Source: Brevibacillus brevis (GTDB lineage: Bacteria > Bacillota > Bacilli > Brevibacillales > Brevibacillaceae). Taken from it: DNA of 64,000 nucleotides. The stretch spans positions 5,063,501 to 5,127,500 of the forward strand of contig NZ_CP030117.1 in the NCBI RefSeq assembly GCF_001039275.2. Reading direction: 5' to 3'. A model generated the notes under the pieces. It made no database searches. It was not told where the DNA came from and saw nothing but the letters and a program-made list of their open reading frames with translations. This document shows positions 52,493 through 60,397 of the stretch, one piece after another. Made by a program: the position numbers and the translations under genes. Each line of letters starts with the position of its first letter. The stretch's first letter is position 1.

Positions 52493-53149
52493 TCACGCGA
52501 AGCCATTTTCCTGCAAAAAGGCTAGACTGAGCCCGCCAGATTTTTCTGTACCGCCATGATTTTGATACCCTAACAAACGCTCCACATATTTGCCGATGAC
52601 ATCTGTTTCGAGATTCACCAAGTCCCCAGGTCGTCTGTCTGCAAGACTCGTATTCGCCAGCGTATGTGGAATGATCGAAACGGTAAAACCGTTATCGTTT
52701 ACGTCCACCACGGTGAGACTGATGCCATCTATGCAAATCGATCCACGGGCAATGACGTACTTCAGCAGTTGCGGTTTGGCCTCAATCCGAAACACGACTG
52801 CATTCGCATTCACCTCTCGTGAAGCAACCCTTCCGGTCCCGTCTACATGTCCGGAGACGATATGCCCGCCAAAACGGTCCCCCAGCCGCATTGCTCTCTC
52901 CAAATTCACTCGCTGTCCGCTGCGTAATTGCCGCAAGCTCGTCTTGTTCATTGTCTCTGGCATCACATCGACGCTAAACTGACGATTCGTATAAGAAGTA
53001 ACCGTAAGGCAAATGCCATTGACCGAGATACTGTCCCCCAGCTTTACCCCTTCGAGTACCTGCTGTGCGCGGATGACCAGTCGACTCGCCTGCTCGTTCC
53101 CTTGAATCGCTTCCAACACGCCCACTTCTTCGACCAGTCCCGTGAACAT
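52493..53149 (-). CDS. ribE: Riboflavin synthase (alpha subunit)
   Basis: A 218-residue enzyme with two similar barrels: [10 protein letters not shown] ... [11 protein letters not shown] (first) and SGHVDGTG ... [14 protein letters not shown] (second), each containing the lumazine-binding site. Converts two lumazines to riboflavin. ATG behind GAGGAGG. Located 19 bases after ribD and 16 before ribBA. Confidence 0.95.
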   Translation of the reverse strand: MFTGLVEEVGVLEAIQGNEQASRLVIRAQQVLEGVKLGDSISVNGICLTVTSYTNRQFSVDVMPETMNKTSLRQLRSGQRVNLERAMRLGDRFGGHIVSGHVDGTGRVASREVNANAVVFRIEAKPQLLKYVIARGSICIDGISLTVVDVNDNGFTVSIIPHTLANTSLADRRPGDLVNLETDVIGKYVERLLGYQNHGGTEKSGGLSLAFLQENGFA

Positions 53150-53168
53150 GCTCTCTCCTCCTCACTCG

Positions 53169-54275
53169 CTACGCCTGTTTCTCCCATTGTGGGTACCCGA
53201 TGATCTGTACATCACCTTTCCCCATCGGAGTGATCGTGACATTTGTCAACGGTACCGCTTCTCCCATCGTCGCAAAGCCTTGACCACCGAATGGCGAAGG
53301 CGCGCCGCTTCCCCCGATCAGCTTTAGCGCGATATGGCTCACGACCTTTTGAATCGCTCTCGCCTGCAAAAAGGAGCCGTTTACTTCTTGCCCGCCTTCC
53401 ACAAGCAACGAGGTAATCCCCAGCTCTCCCAACGTAACTAGCACCTTTTCCACGCGAATGGGTGCATCCGTTGTGATGACCTTTACTCCTCTTGCCGCAA
53501 GCAGTTCCTGCTTTTCCCTTGGGGCTGCATCTGTCGTAAAGATCCAAGTCTTCGCATCTGCATTCTGGACGACACGGGCACCCAGCGGCGTACGTAAATG
53601 ATTGTCCAAAATCACGCGAACTGGCTGGCTTCCAAAACGCTCCTCTTCCTGGCGCGCCGTCAACAGCGGGTCATCCGCGAGAATCGTCCCAACTCCAACG
53701 AGGATGGCATCGTGCTGCCTACGCAGTTCATGCACCTCTGCCCGAGCCTCTGCTCCAGTAATCCACCGACTGTGTCCCGTGAACGAAGCGATTTTCCCGT
53801 CCAATGTACTGGCCGTCTTTACCGTCACAAATGGACGTCTGGTCTGGATGTAATGGAAAAAGACTTCATTGAGCGCCCTCGCTTCTTCTTCTCTCACGCC
53901 CACAGCTACTTCCAGCCCTGCTGCCCGCAGCATCTCGATTCCTCTTCCCGCTACCAGTGGATTCGGGTCGAGCGTCGCTACAACGACACGACGTACACCG
54001 GCTACGATCAACGCCTCTGCACACGGCGGTGTTTTTCCGTAGTGACTGCAAGGCTCCAGCGTCACGTACGCGGTCGCACCTTGCGCTTTTTCCCCAGCCA
54101 TCCGCAGTGCGTGCACCTCAGCATGGGGTTCTCCTGCCCGCAGATGCGCTCCCATCCCCACGATGGTTCCATCATTCACAATTACAGCTCCGACCATGGG
54201 ATTCGGGCTGGTTTGGCCTCGTGCCGATCGTGCCAGTTCCAGCGCCAGATCCATGTACTTGCTGTCCTGTTCCAT
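53169..54275 (-). CDS. ribD: Bifunctional pyrimidine deaminase/reductase
   Basis: A 368-residue fusion. Deaminase (1-145): zinc ligands in PHAEVHALRMAG and LEPCSHYGKTPPCAEAL. Reductase (146-368): FVTVKTASTLDGKIA, SRWITGAEARAEVHELR and LVEGGQEVNGSFL. These are steps 2 and 3 of the GTP branch of riboflavin synthesis. ATG behind AAAGGAG. First gene of the operon, downstream of two FMN riboswitches. Confidence 0.95.
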   Translation of the reverse strand: MEQDSKYMDLALELARSARGQTSPNPMVGAVIVNDGTIVGMGAHLRAGEPHAEVHALRMAGEKAQGATAYVTLEPCSHYGKTPPCAEALIVAGVRRVVVATLDPNPLVAGRGIEMLRAAGLEVAVGVREEEARALNEVFFHYIQTRRPFVTVKTASTLDGKIASFTGHSRWITGAEARAEVHELRRQHDAILVGVGTILADDPLLTARQEEERFGSQPVRVILDNHLRTPLGARVVQNADAKTWIFTTDAAPREKQELLAARGVKVITTDAPIRVEKVLVTLGELGITSLLVEGGQEVNGSFLQARAIQKVVSHIALKLIGGSGAPSPFGGQGFATMGEAVPLTNVTITPMGKGDVQIIGYPQWEKQA

Positions 54276-54310
54276 ACCGCACTCCTTTCTGTTCCATCAT
54301 TCCAGCCAAG

Positions 54311-54345
54311 CAAAAAGCCCTTGAAACCTCAAAGCGTTTCAGGGC
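54311..54345 (-). terminator. Terminator of FMN riboswitch 2 (proximal)
   Basis: GCCCTGAAAC/GTTTCAAGGGC stem followed by TTTTTG, 36 bases before ribD. It is the expression platform of the proximal aptamer. Confidence 0.85.
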
Positions 54346-54407
54346 ATAGGGAAAGAAGCCTTACCTCATCCGTTTTTTCACAAAAAAACAAATGAAGAAA
54401 GCACAAA

Positions 54408-54544
54408 ATCTTCTTCCATCCGGACTGTACCGTCGGCTCTGGGGTTTCACCAGATCAGTCGCTGTAAGCGTGGTCAGCGAGTCGCGGGCTCAGACGTACG
54501 TACGCCATTACCGCCGGTCAGGAATTTCACCTTGCCCTGAAGAT
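54408..54544 (-). promoter_or_regulatory. FMN riboswitch 2 (RFN element), proximal to ribD
   Basis: Closing stem ATCTTC/GAAGAT; five-arm core with GGGCAAGGTGAAATTCCTGA, GACCGGCGG and CCGACGGTACAGTCCGGATG: all conserved RFN blocks. FMN binding should favour the downstream terminator and stop the rib operon. Confidence 0.95.
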
Positions 54545-54565
54545 TGTCGCTATGAAGTTTTATAA

Positions 54566-54603
54566 AAATAAAAACGCCCATGAATATTATGCTCAGGGCG
54601 TTC
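54566..54603 (-). terminator. Terminator of FMN riboswitch 1 (distal)
   Basis: AACGCCC...TGA/TCA...GGGCGTT stem followed by TTTTATTTTT on the minus strand, between the two aptamers. Confidence 0.8.
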
Positions 54604-54665
54604 AGAAAGAAGCCTAGCTTCTACTGTTTTTTTGAAAAAAACAGCAAAATAGGCCGTTCCAAATA

Positions 54666-54803
54666 CCTTCTCCCATCCGGACTGTACCGTCGGCCTTGGA
54701 TTTGCACCAAGTCAGTCGCTATCAACTGCTTCGATAGCGAGTCGCGGGCTCAGACGTGCGTTCGTCATTACCGCCGGTCGGGAATTGCACCCTACCCTGA
54801 AGG
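54666..54803 (-). promoter_or_regulatory. FMN riboswitch 1 (RFN element), distal
   Basis: Closing stem CCTTC/GAAGG; conserved blocks AGGGTAGGGTGCAATTCCCG, ACCGGCGG and CCGACGGTACAGTCCGGATG. Core is nearly identical to riboswitch 2 but the variable arms differ, for example the long third arm. Confidence 0.95.
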
Positions 54804-54822
54804 CTGGTATTCAGTTACGCAA

Positions 54823-54850
54823 AGTATAGCATATTTTTCACTATTGTCTG
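54823..54850 (-). promoter_or_regulatory. Promoter of the rib operon
   Basis: CAGACA, 16-base spacer, TATACT on the minus strand, 20 bases before the distal aptamer. The only promoter seen ahead of both aptamers. Confidence 0.6.
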
Positions 54851-54875
54851 TAATCATTTATTGGAGAAGTGCACT

Positions 54876-55544
54876 TTACCTTTGCTCGCACTCTTCAAGG
54901 ACGGTCAGGAGTACTTTCAAATCATTTATGTACGCCTTTGGCACAACACCATTTTGCTCCATGTCCTGTTCGTTCCCTTGATAGGCAATAAAAGCGACTT
55001 GTCCGTCGCAGGCCGCCTTCCCATCGATCCAGGAATCCCCGATCATCGTCCAAGCCGAAACAGGCCATTCCGGCTTGCGGCTGCGAATATAGTGAATGCC
55101 CGATGGAGATGGCTTCAAGGTCGTCATCTGCTCGCGGGCTACGATTTCGTTAAAGTAGGGAGCGATTCCCGTCCCGTTCAAAGCCTCCTCTGCCGCGGCG
55201 TAGGCGTTGTTGGTCAGGATATACAAATAGTAGTTCTCTTTCAAGCGATCCAGCACTTCCACCGCATGCTTCTCCAATACAGCTCCATGCATGCCTTCCT
55301 TCTCAATCGCGGTTACTGCTTCCCACATAGCTTGTTCCAATTCACTCGTCATCTGCTCCGATTTTCTGCCAATCTCAATGAGCTGTGATGCGGTATACTT
55401 CTCCCAATCGAGAGTCGGCTCTACAATTCCATTGTCGGCCCACAGTTGAAAAATGGCCCGTTTCATCCCTGCAAAGTTGATTCGGGATTGCAGCAAGGTA
55501 TTGTCCATATCGAAAATAATGCCTTTTGTATAGGATTTACTCAT
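54876..55544 (-). CDS. HAD family hydrolase
   Basis: A 222-residue HAD phosphatase: motif I IIFDMDNTLLQ, motif II LYILTNNAY, motif III lysine in TLKPSPSG, motif IV MIGDSWIDGKAA. Cap class I helical insert. The substrate is unknown; it resembles phosphoglycolate phosphatase-type enzymes. Its ATG overlaps the stop of the upstream DUF4937 gene (ATGA, 55541-55544), so it is coupled. It sits just upstream of the rib promoter on the same strand. Confidence 0.88.
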   Translation of the reverse strand: MSKSYTKGIIFDMDNTLLQSRINFAGMKRAIFQLWADNGIVEPTLDWEKYTASQLIEIGRKSEQMTSELEQAMWEAVTAIEKEGMHGAVLEKHAVEVLDRLKENYYLYILTNNAYAAAEEALNGTGIAPYFNEIVAREQMTTLKPSPSGIHYIRSRKPEWPVSAWTMIGDSWIDGKAACDGQVAFIAYQGNEQDMEQNGVVPKAYINDLKVLLTVLEECEQR

Positions 55545-56083
55545 TTGTGGTCTCCTTTTTTAACAACGCGCCATGTCTGTTCAAGAGCAACGGTGTAGGC
55601 TTGAGCGTCGCCCGTCGGTGCGAGCTGATCATTATTCCACAAAGTCGCCGCTATATATTGCTGGCTATCCTTCAGGCTTTGTCCAACGATCCCTCCCGTC
55701 TCTGCCCCAGCTTTTGCGAGTACGTTGTTTTCGCTTCCACAGACTACGCGAAGAACTTGAGCGCTCTCTAATCCATCCAGCAACTGACGATCGTCGCTGT
55801 CTGTGAGCTTCGAGAAAAGCTGTACAGAAATGGCTTCATATGTCTGGCTCTGCCCTGTCTGATGAAAAATAGGATCGTGATCCTTCTCCATGAAAGATTG
55901 ATAGTGTTCTCTACTCTCCCAAACAGTAAGAATACAAGCTTCCAACGGCTGATGCTGATTCCACCCTCCGACTTGTCCCAGAAAGCCTTTTATGTCCTCT
56001 ACTGATCTCCATTTCGCTTGGGCATGGGAAAACGATTGCTTCTGATTTTCCGTTACTTTACATGTAATCCATTTGATCAGCAT
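55541..56083 (-). CDS. DUF4937 domain protein, YdbC-like
   Basis: A 180-residue cytosolic protein with the DUF4937 beginning MLIKWITCKVTENQKQSF, a WRSVEDIKGFLGQVGGWN loop and two ferredoxin-like repeats suggested by CILTVWESREHYQSF and QYIAATLWNNDQ. This dimeric alpha-beta-barrel type occurs in monooxygenase-like proteins; no function known. ATG chosen (MLIKWI) behind GGAGG; two codons shorter than the longest frame. Coupled to the HAD gene. Confidence 0.8.
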   Translation of the reverse strand: MLIKWITCKVTENQKQSFSHAQAKWRSVEDIKGFLGQVGGWNQHQPLEACILTVWESREHYQSFMEKDHDPIFHQTGQSQTYEAISVQLFSKLTDSDDRQLLDGLESAQVLRVVCGSENNVLAKAGAETGGIVGQSLKDSQQYIAATLWNNDQLAPTGDAQAYTVALEQTWRVVKKGDHK

Positions 56084-56107
56084 TTCCAAGCCTCCTTCGA
56101 TCTTTTA

Positions 56108-56143
56108 CAAAAAAGGAAAAGCGACAGTTCTACACTGTCGCTC
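56108..56143 (-). terminator. Terminator after the lipoprotein gene
   Basis: AGCGACAGT/ACTGTCGCT stem followed by TTTCCTTTTTT on the minus strand. Confidence 0.85.
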
Positions 56144-56168
56144 TTCTCCACACACTACGGATTTTCCT

Positions 56169-56951
56169 TTATTGTTCCTTTTTGTTCGGGCTAGGAAACA
56201 ATGCAGAAGTAACAAGGGGTAAAGAATTTGCTACATCAATAAATTTCTGCTTGGCTACATTACCTGAAACAACAATTATCTTTTCAGTATCAAAGTAATA
56301 CAAGTAGCTATTTTTCAAATGATCCTTACCTATATATGCTTCGTTCCCATTTTTTAGTAAGATCGTTTCTCGATCAGAACTGGGTGTAAACGGAAAGCGT
56401 TTATATACGGTAATCGTAACGATCTCTTTTTCGTTTGCAAACACCCAAGCATTTACTTCTTTTTCTGGAATATTCATTTTTGTTGCATTGAACTTTTCGA
56501 AAGGTAATTGTAAACCCTCTTTATCTGTAAACTCTGTATTCCCCAACAACCTTACAAGCCCATAAACTCCCCAACTAGATGAGGGATTATGTTCATACAA
56601 AAAAACAGCAAAATTATTTTTTCCCTCTGGAGAACGTATAGCCACTATACTCTTTTCTCCAAGGGTCGTTTCGAAAATGACAGAATCCTTCTTAGGAAAT
56701 TCTGTGGCTCCATCTTTAAACCCAACCTCGTATTGATGGACGACAGCTTCAGAAGGAGAAGAGACATTTTGAGGTGGATCAACAACCTTTACCCACTCCA
56801 CTTCTTTTAATGCATGATCCTCCGGTTTAGGAGCTGCAGTATTATTAGGTAGCACTTTATCGTTCGGATCCTTAAGCTTATCTTCTTGGCATCCTAATAA
56901 GAAGCTGCATACAGCTAGGAGTAATATGGGTATTAGGAGTCTATTTCTCAT
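56169..56951 (-). CDS. Lipoprotein of unknown function
   Basis: A 260-residue lipoprotein (LLLAVCSFLLGCQEDK, lipobox LLGC). After a Pro/Asp-rich linker it reads as beta strands with many aromatic residues: HQYEVGFKDG, FAVFLYEHNPSSSWGVYG and YLYYFDTEKIIVVSG. I do not recognise the family. ATG or a TTG two codons earlier may start. It is 28 bases after a secreted-protein gene on the same strand and both lie in a visibly AT-rich stretch. Confidence 0.65.
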   Translation of the reverse strand: MRNRLLIPILLLAVCSFLLGCQEDKLKDPNDKVLPNNTAAPKPEDHALKEVEWVKVVDPPQNVSSPSEAVVHQYEVGFKDGATEFPKKDSVIFETTLGEKSIVAIRSPEGKNNFAVFLYEHNPSSSWGVYGLVRLLGNTEFTDKEGLQLPFEKFNATKMNIPEKEVNAWVFANEKEIVTITVYKRFPFTPSSDRETILLKNGNEAYIGKDHLKNSYLYYFDTEKIIVVSGNVAKQKFIDVANSLPLVTSALFPSPNKKEQ

Positions 56952-56979
56952 TCTCAACTCTTCTCCTTCTTAGCAGTAA

Positions 56980-57678
56980 TTAGAATTTTTCAGTTCTTGC
57001 TAGTTTGGCTTTGTGTTTTGGACCTATTACCTTGATTCTCTTTTTGTCTTGAATTTTGCAAGTGGGGGTTACATAGTAATGATCTCCTTCCCAAGTCTCC
57101 GTATAAGCACCATAATCAATCCATCCCCACTCACCAGGGCCTACTGTAATGGTAGTTGACTCTTCTGTCGTCCATGTTATGCTACCGCCTATTTCGAAGC
57201 CTGCAGTCGCTTCGATTACACCCCAATTCCATTTTCCTGATCCAGTAACTTTACCTGAAATCGTAGTGCTGGAACTTAATTTCGATGTTTCAGTCAAATC
57301 TCTACTGGTTTTATTGATAACTCTCGTTCCAGAATCCCCTAGTTTGAAGCCGCTTGCTGTTCTTTTCGCTGTAAATACCCATTCACCTTGATCACACCCA
57401 GCTGTGGGTCTTACTTTACGCGCATCCCCTCTATATGACGTCGTTGATGTATTTGAGGTAACATACGGCAAATTCGTGATTCTATTTTCATTTACGAAAT
57501 TATAAATCTCGCTGTTCGGTACTTTATACTCGATTCCATCGATGTAATAGTAGCCACCTTGAATATTACTAATATTCTGATCCGTTTTTGCATTTGCTTG
57601 TAATCCCCCAGAAGTTACAAGAGAAGCGCCAATAATTGTAGCCATTGCTACTGAAAACAGTCTTGATTTTTTGTTCAT
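56980..57678 (-). CDS. Secreted beta-rich protein, possible pore-former-like
   Basis: A 232-residue exported protein: signal peptide (FSVAMATIIGASLVTSGGLQANA), then YYYIDGIEYKVP, a Cys pair (GCDQGEWVF and PTCKIQDKK), and a Ser/Thr-rich centre with alternating strands: SKLSSSTTISGKVTGSGKW and FEIGGSITWTTEESTTITVG. Such strands are found in the insertion regions of ETX/MTX2- and aerolysin-like toxins, but overall similarity is not established. Fold class only is suggested. AAGGAAGG precedes the ATG. AT-rich neighbourhood suggests recent acquisition. Confidence 0.6.
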   Translation of the reverse strand: MNKKSRLFSVAMATIIGASLVTSGGLQANAKTDQNISNIQGGYYYIDGIEYKVPNSEIYNFVNENRITNLPYVTSNTSTTSYRGDARKVRPTAGCDQGEWVFTAKRTASGFKLGDSGTRVINKTSRDLTETSKLSSSTTISGKVTGSGKWNWGVIEATAGFEIGGSITWTTEESTTITVGPGEWGWIDYGAYTETWEGDHYYVTPTCKIQDKKRIKVIGPKHKAKLARTEKF

Positions 57679-57788
57679 TCCCGTTTACCTTCCTTATTCT
57701 TATATTTTTACTATTCCGGTTTATTATACCAATATTTTACAAATATTCCATAAAAATATAGGTAATTCTCGTAATGTATTGTTAAGCA

Positions 57789-57861
57789 CAAAAAACAGAG
57801 GCTATCCCAACAGTAGATATTTCTACTTGAGAACTGCCTCTGTTCTTTTCATCTACTGTTG
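57789..57861 (-). terminator. Interleaved hairpins downstream of the cytochrome gene
   Basis: ACAGAGGC (57795-57802) pairs GCCTCTGT (57835-57842), followed on the minus strand by TTTTTTG, a terminator. CAACAGTAGAT (57808-57818) can instead pair ATCTACTGTTG (57851-57861), which would break that stem. Confidence 0.6.
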
Positions 57862-57919
57862 CTCAAATTATGTGCAAACGAAAGGGACAGCCCCTTTTGG
57901 GGGGTCAGATGCCGAGTTC

Positions 57920-58852
57920 CTATTGCTTCTTCTTGGAGCTGTCTACTTCATACGGCACATCCTTTGGAACGCCTCCAGCTGGCCAGTCTTGTGCCTTTTT
58001 GGCAAAGTCCGGACGCGGCTTGGACAAAATATAGGCTGCTAGGTCCGCAGCTTCTTGATCGGTTAACGAGCCTTGCTTGATACCGCCCATTTCCCCTAAA
58101 GGCATATTGCGCTGAATGTAGCCAGCGGCTTTGGAAATTCGGGCCATACCTGCACCAATATTGAAGGAGTTATCCCCCCATAACGCTGGTCCTGAGTTTG
58201 GGCCTGTTCCAGAACCATCAGCTGCATGGCATTGTATACACGATTTTTGAAAGAGTGCTTCTCCATTTGCCACATTCGGTTGAGGTACGCTCTTCATATC
58301 ATTTTTTTCTATCCACGGGCGCTCTTTGATTCCTACTGGTACATCTGTTGAGATATACGTCAGATAGGCAACCATCGCTCTCATTTCATCGCTGTTGTAA
58401 GGCAATGGCTTTCCGTTCATGCTTCGTTGAAAGCAACCGTTGATGCGATCTTCAATGGTAAGCACTTTGCCAGACCTTGGAATGTACTGGGGATAGACTG
58501 CTGTGACACCCGTTAAAGGGGAGGTCGCATCCATTCCGGCATTACCGTGACAGCTAGAGCAGGAGAGCTTATTCCCTGTGTATTCAGGGATCACTGTGCT
58601 CGTTTCATTCATTAGCTTATGTCCATACTTAATCGATTCTCCCAATGGCCCTTCTGGCACCTTGTCCATACTAGGCGGGGTGTAGGAAGCTAGATTGATC
58701 GCTCCTGTTGCCCCACTCGCTGTTTTATCTTTGGCCTCATTCGCTGTTGAGGTGGGTTGAGCGGTCGGCTGTGTAGCGCAGCCTGCAAAGACCAGCATCG
58801 CCACTACTACCATAGACAGCTTCTTCCAGCCTGTCTTCTCTTTTTTGATCAT
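57920..58852 (-). CDS. Diheme c-type cytochrome, TsdA-like lipoprotein
   Basis: A 310-residue lipoprotein (lipobox VFAGC) with two c-type heme sites, CSSCHGNAG (about 108) and CIQCHAADG (about 216). The motif DRINGCFQRSMNGKPL between the hemes, with its Cys, is typical of the thiosulfate dehydrogenase (TsdA) family, where a Cys is an axial heme ligand; RNMPLG may give Met to the second heme. It probably oxidises thiosulfate or reduces tetrathionate or a related sulfur species outside the membrane; the exact reaction is uncertain. ATG behind GGAGGAG. Sigma-54 promoter directly upstream. Confidence 0.85.
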   Translation of the reverse strand: MIKKEKTGWKKLSMVVVAMLVFAGCATQPTAQPTSTANEAKDKTASGATGAINLASYTPPSMDKVPEGPLGESIKYGHKLMNETSTVIPEYTGNKLSCSSCHGNAGMDATSPLTGVTAVYPQYIPRSGKVLTIEDRINGCFQRSMNGKPLPYNSDEMRAMVAYLTYISTDVPVGIKERPWIEKNDMKSVPQPNVANGEALFQKSCIQCHAADGSGTGPNSGPALWGDNSFNIGAGMARISKAAGYIQRNMPLGEMGGIKQGSLTDQEAADLAAYILSKPRPDFAKKAQDWPAGGVPKDVPYEVDSSKKKQ

Positions 58853-58897
58853 AGGTCTCACTCCTCCATGTTGATCGTGCATTCACACCATGAGAGA

Positions 58898-58913
58898 AGC
58901 AAGAGGCGTGCCA
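58898..58913 (-). promoter_or_regulatory. Sigma-54 (-24/-12) promoter of the cytochrome gene
   Basis: On the minus strand TGGCAC-N5-TTGCT, matching the sigma-54 consensus with the invariant GG and GC ten bases apart. Predicted start about 35 bases before the cytochrome ATG. Confidence 0.85.
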
Positions 58914-58971
58914 AACCATAAAAGCAGGAAAACGAACGGCTTGACGCTTCCGAACAGCAAGAAAAAGAAAA

Positions 58972-59020
58972 GACCATGCCAAAATGTCATGGTCAGTACG
59001 CGACAAAATGTCACGGTCGC
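58972..59020. promoter_or_regulatory. Two enhancer-like sites upstream of the sigma-54 promoter
   Basis: Direct repeat CAAAATGTCA(T/C)GGTC at 58980 and 59004 (24-base step). Each lies in an inverted repeat: GACCATG/CATGGTC (58972-58994) and GCGAC/GTCGC (59000-59020). They sit 59-107 bases upstream of the promoter, and the second overlaps the regulator's stop codon. Confidence 0.65.
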
Positions 59021-60390
59021 AGCTCGTACTCTTCGATTTTTCGGTACAGATTACGTACGCTAATCCCCAGCTTCTCTGCTGTCCTGGTCTTGTTCCATTG
59101 CAGAACGTCCAGCACATGCTTGATATGTTCTCGCTCTACATTCTTCAGTAAAAATGCTTCTTCCTCCCCCGTTTCTGCTGATGAAATGAGCTCCTTATCT
59201 GACAGATGATGAGGGGTTGACTGCTCGTGAGGAAAGAGATCCTTGTCGTCAATTTCCTCTCCTCTTGCCAAAACGACAGCACGTTCGATCATATGAGCCA
59301 ACTCCCGAACATTCCCCGGGAATGAGTAGGCCAAAAGAGCTGCCTGCGCTTTCACAGAAAGCGGTTTGACTGGATACTTACGCTTGAGTCGATTCAAAAA
59401 GAAAGCCGACAGTGGCAAAATGTCCTCTCTTCTTTGAGCGAGAGGTGGAATCGTTATATCCATAACATGCAGCCGGAAATAAAGATCGGATCGGAACGTT
59501 CCTTCTTCCACTTTCTTTTCCAGGTCGGCATTGGTAGCAGCAATGATACGAACATCCACCTTGTGCAGAATCGGGCTCCCTATTCGGCGAAATTCGCCGG
59601 TTTCCAGAAAACGGAGCAACTTGACCTGCAAAGGAAAAGGCAAGTCCCCTACTTCATCCAAAAAGAGCGTTCCCAGGTGGGCAATCTCTACCAGTCCCTT
59701 TTTCTGAGCAGTTGCACCTGTAAAGGCTCCCTTTTCGTGCCCGAACAGTTCACTTTCCAGCATCGTTTCTGGTATCGCCCCCAAATTGATCGGTACGAAT
59801 GCCTCTGATGCTCTCTCACTACATTCATAAATGAGTCTCGCGATAACATCCTTCCCTGTCCCACTTTCCCCTTTCAAGAGGACGATAAAGTCCGTACTGG
59901 CTACTCGCTTGGCAGTTGCTAGGACCTCTTTTAGCTTCGGGCTTTCCGCAACGATTTGAAACGTCGTTTTCCCGTTTGTCGATAGAACTTCTCTCAACTG
60001 TTGGTTTTCCTCTGTCAACTGCTGTTTTTCGACGGCCTTGGAAATCAATACCTCCAATTCATTGAGGTTGTACGGTTTTGTCAAATAATCATAAGCGCCG
60101 CGTTTCATTGCTTCGATTGCTGTTTCGATTGTTCCGTGTCCGGTCACAACAATGATTTGAATGGCAGGAGAGGCTTCCTTGCACCATTGCAGAAAGGAGA
60201 GACCGTCCATCCCGGGCATTTTCAGATCAAGCAAAATCACATGTATCGTTTCACTAGTGACTAGCTGCTGTGCACTGATTCCGTCAGATGCTTCCAGCGT
60301 GGTATATCCCTTTCTCTTTAATCGACTGGTTAATAGATGGCGGAAATCTGCTTCGTCATCAACGATGAGTATACGAGTGTCAGCGTGCAT
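59011..60390 (-). CDS. Sigma-54-dependent response regulator (NtrC type)
   Basis: A 459-residue regulator. Receiver (1-120) with ILIVDDEADF, phospho-Asp in LLDLKMPGMDG and Lys in YLTKPYN; AAA+ domain (about 145-385) with Walker A GESGTGKDV, the sigma-54 contact loop GAFTGA, Walker B LFLDEVGDL and an R-finger RSDLYFRL; Fis-type helix-turn-helix (NKTRTAEKLGISVRNLYRKI) at the C-terminus. Third gene of the SBP-kinase-regulator operon, 7 bases after the kinase. It most likely activates the neighbouring sigma-54 promoter. Confidence 0.95.
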   Translation of the reverse strand: MHADTRILIVDDEADFRHLLTSRLKRKGYTTLEASDGISAQQLVTSETIHVILLDLKMPGMDGLSFLQWCKEASPAIQIIVVTGHGTIETAIEAMKRGAYDYLTKPYNLNELEVLISKAVEKQQLTEENQQLREVLSTNGKTTFQIVAESPKLKEVLATAKRVASTDFIVLLKGESGTGKDVIARLIYECSERASEAFVPINLGAIPETMLESELFGHEKGAFTGATAQKKGLVEIAHLGTLFLDEVGDLPFPLQVKLLRFLETGEFRRIGSPILHKVDVRIIAATNADLEKKVEEGTFRSDLYFRLHVMDITIPPLAQRREDILPLSAFFLNRLKRKYPVKPLSVKAQAALLAYSFPGNVRELAHMIERAVVLARGEEIDDKDLFPHEQSTPHHLSDKELISSAETGEEEAFLLKNVEREHIKHVLDVLQWNKTRTAEKLGISVRNLYRKIEEYELRP

Positions 60391-60397
60391 CTTTTGT

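Noticed and set aside
54408-54803. Two similar 137-base blocks that could be an insertion-element end pair or duplication
   Set aside because: Both fold as complete FMN riboswitches with separate terminators; no transposase or target duplication.
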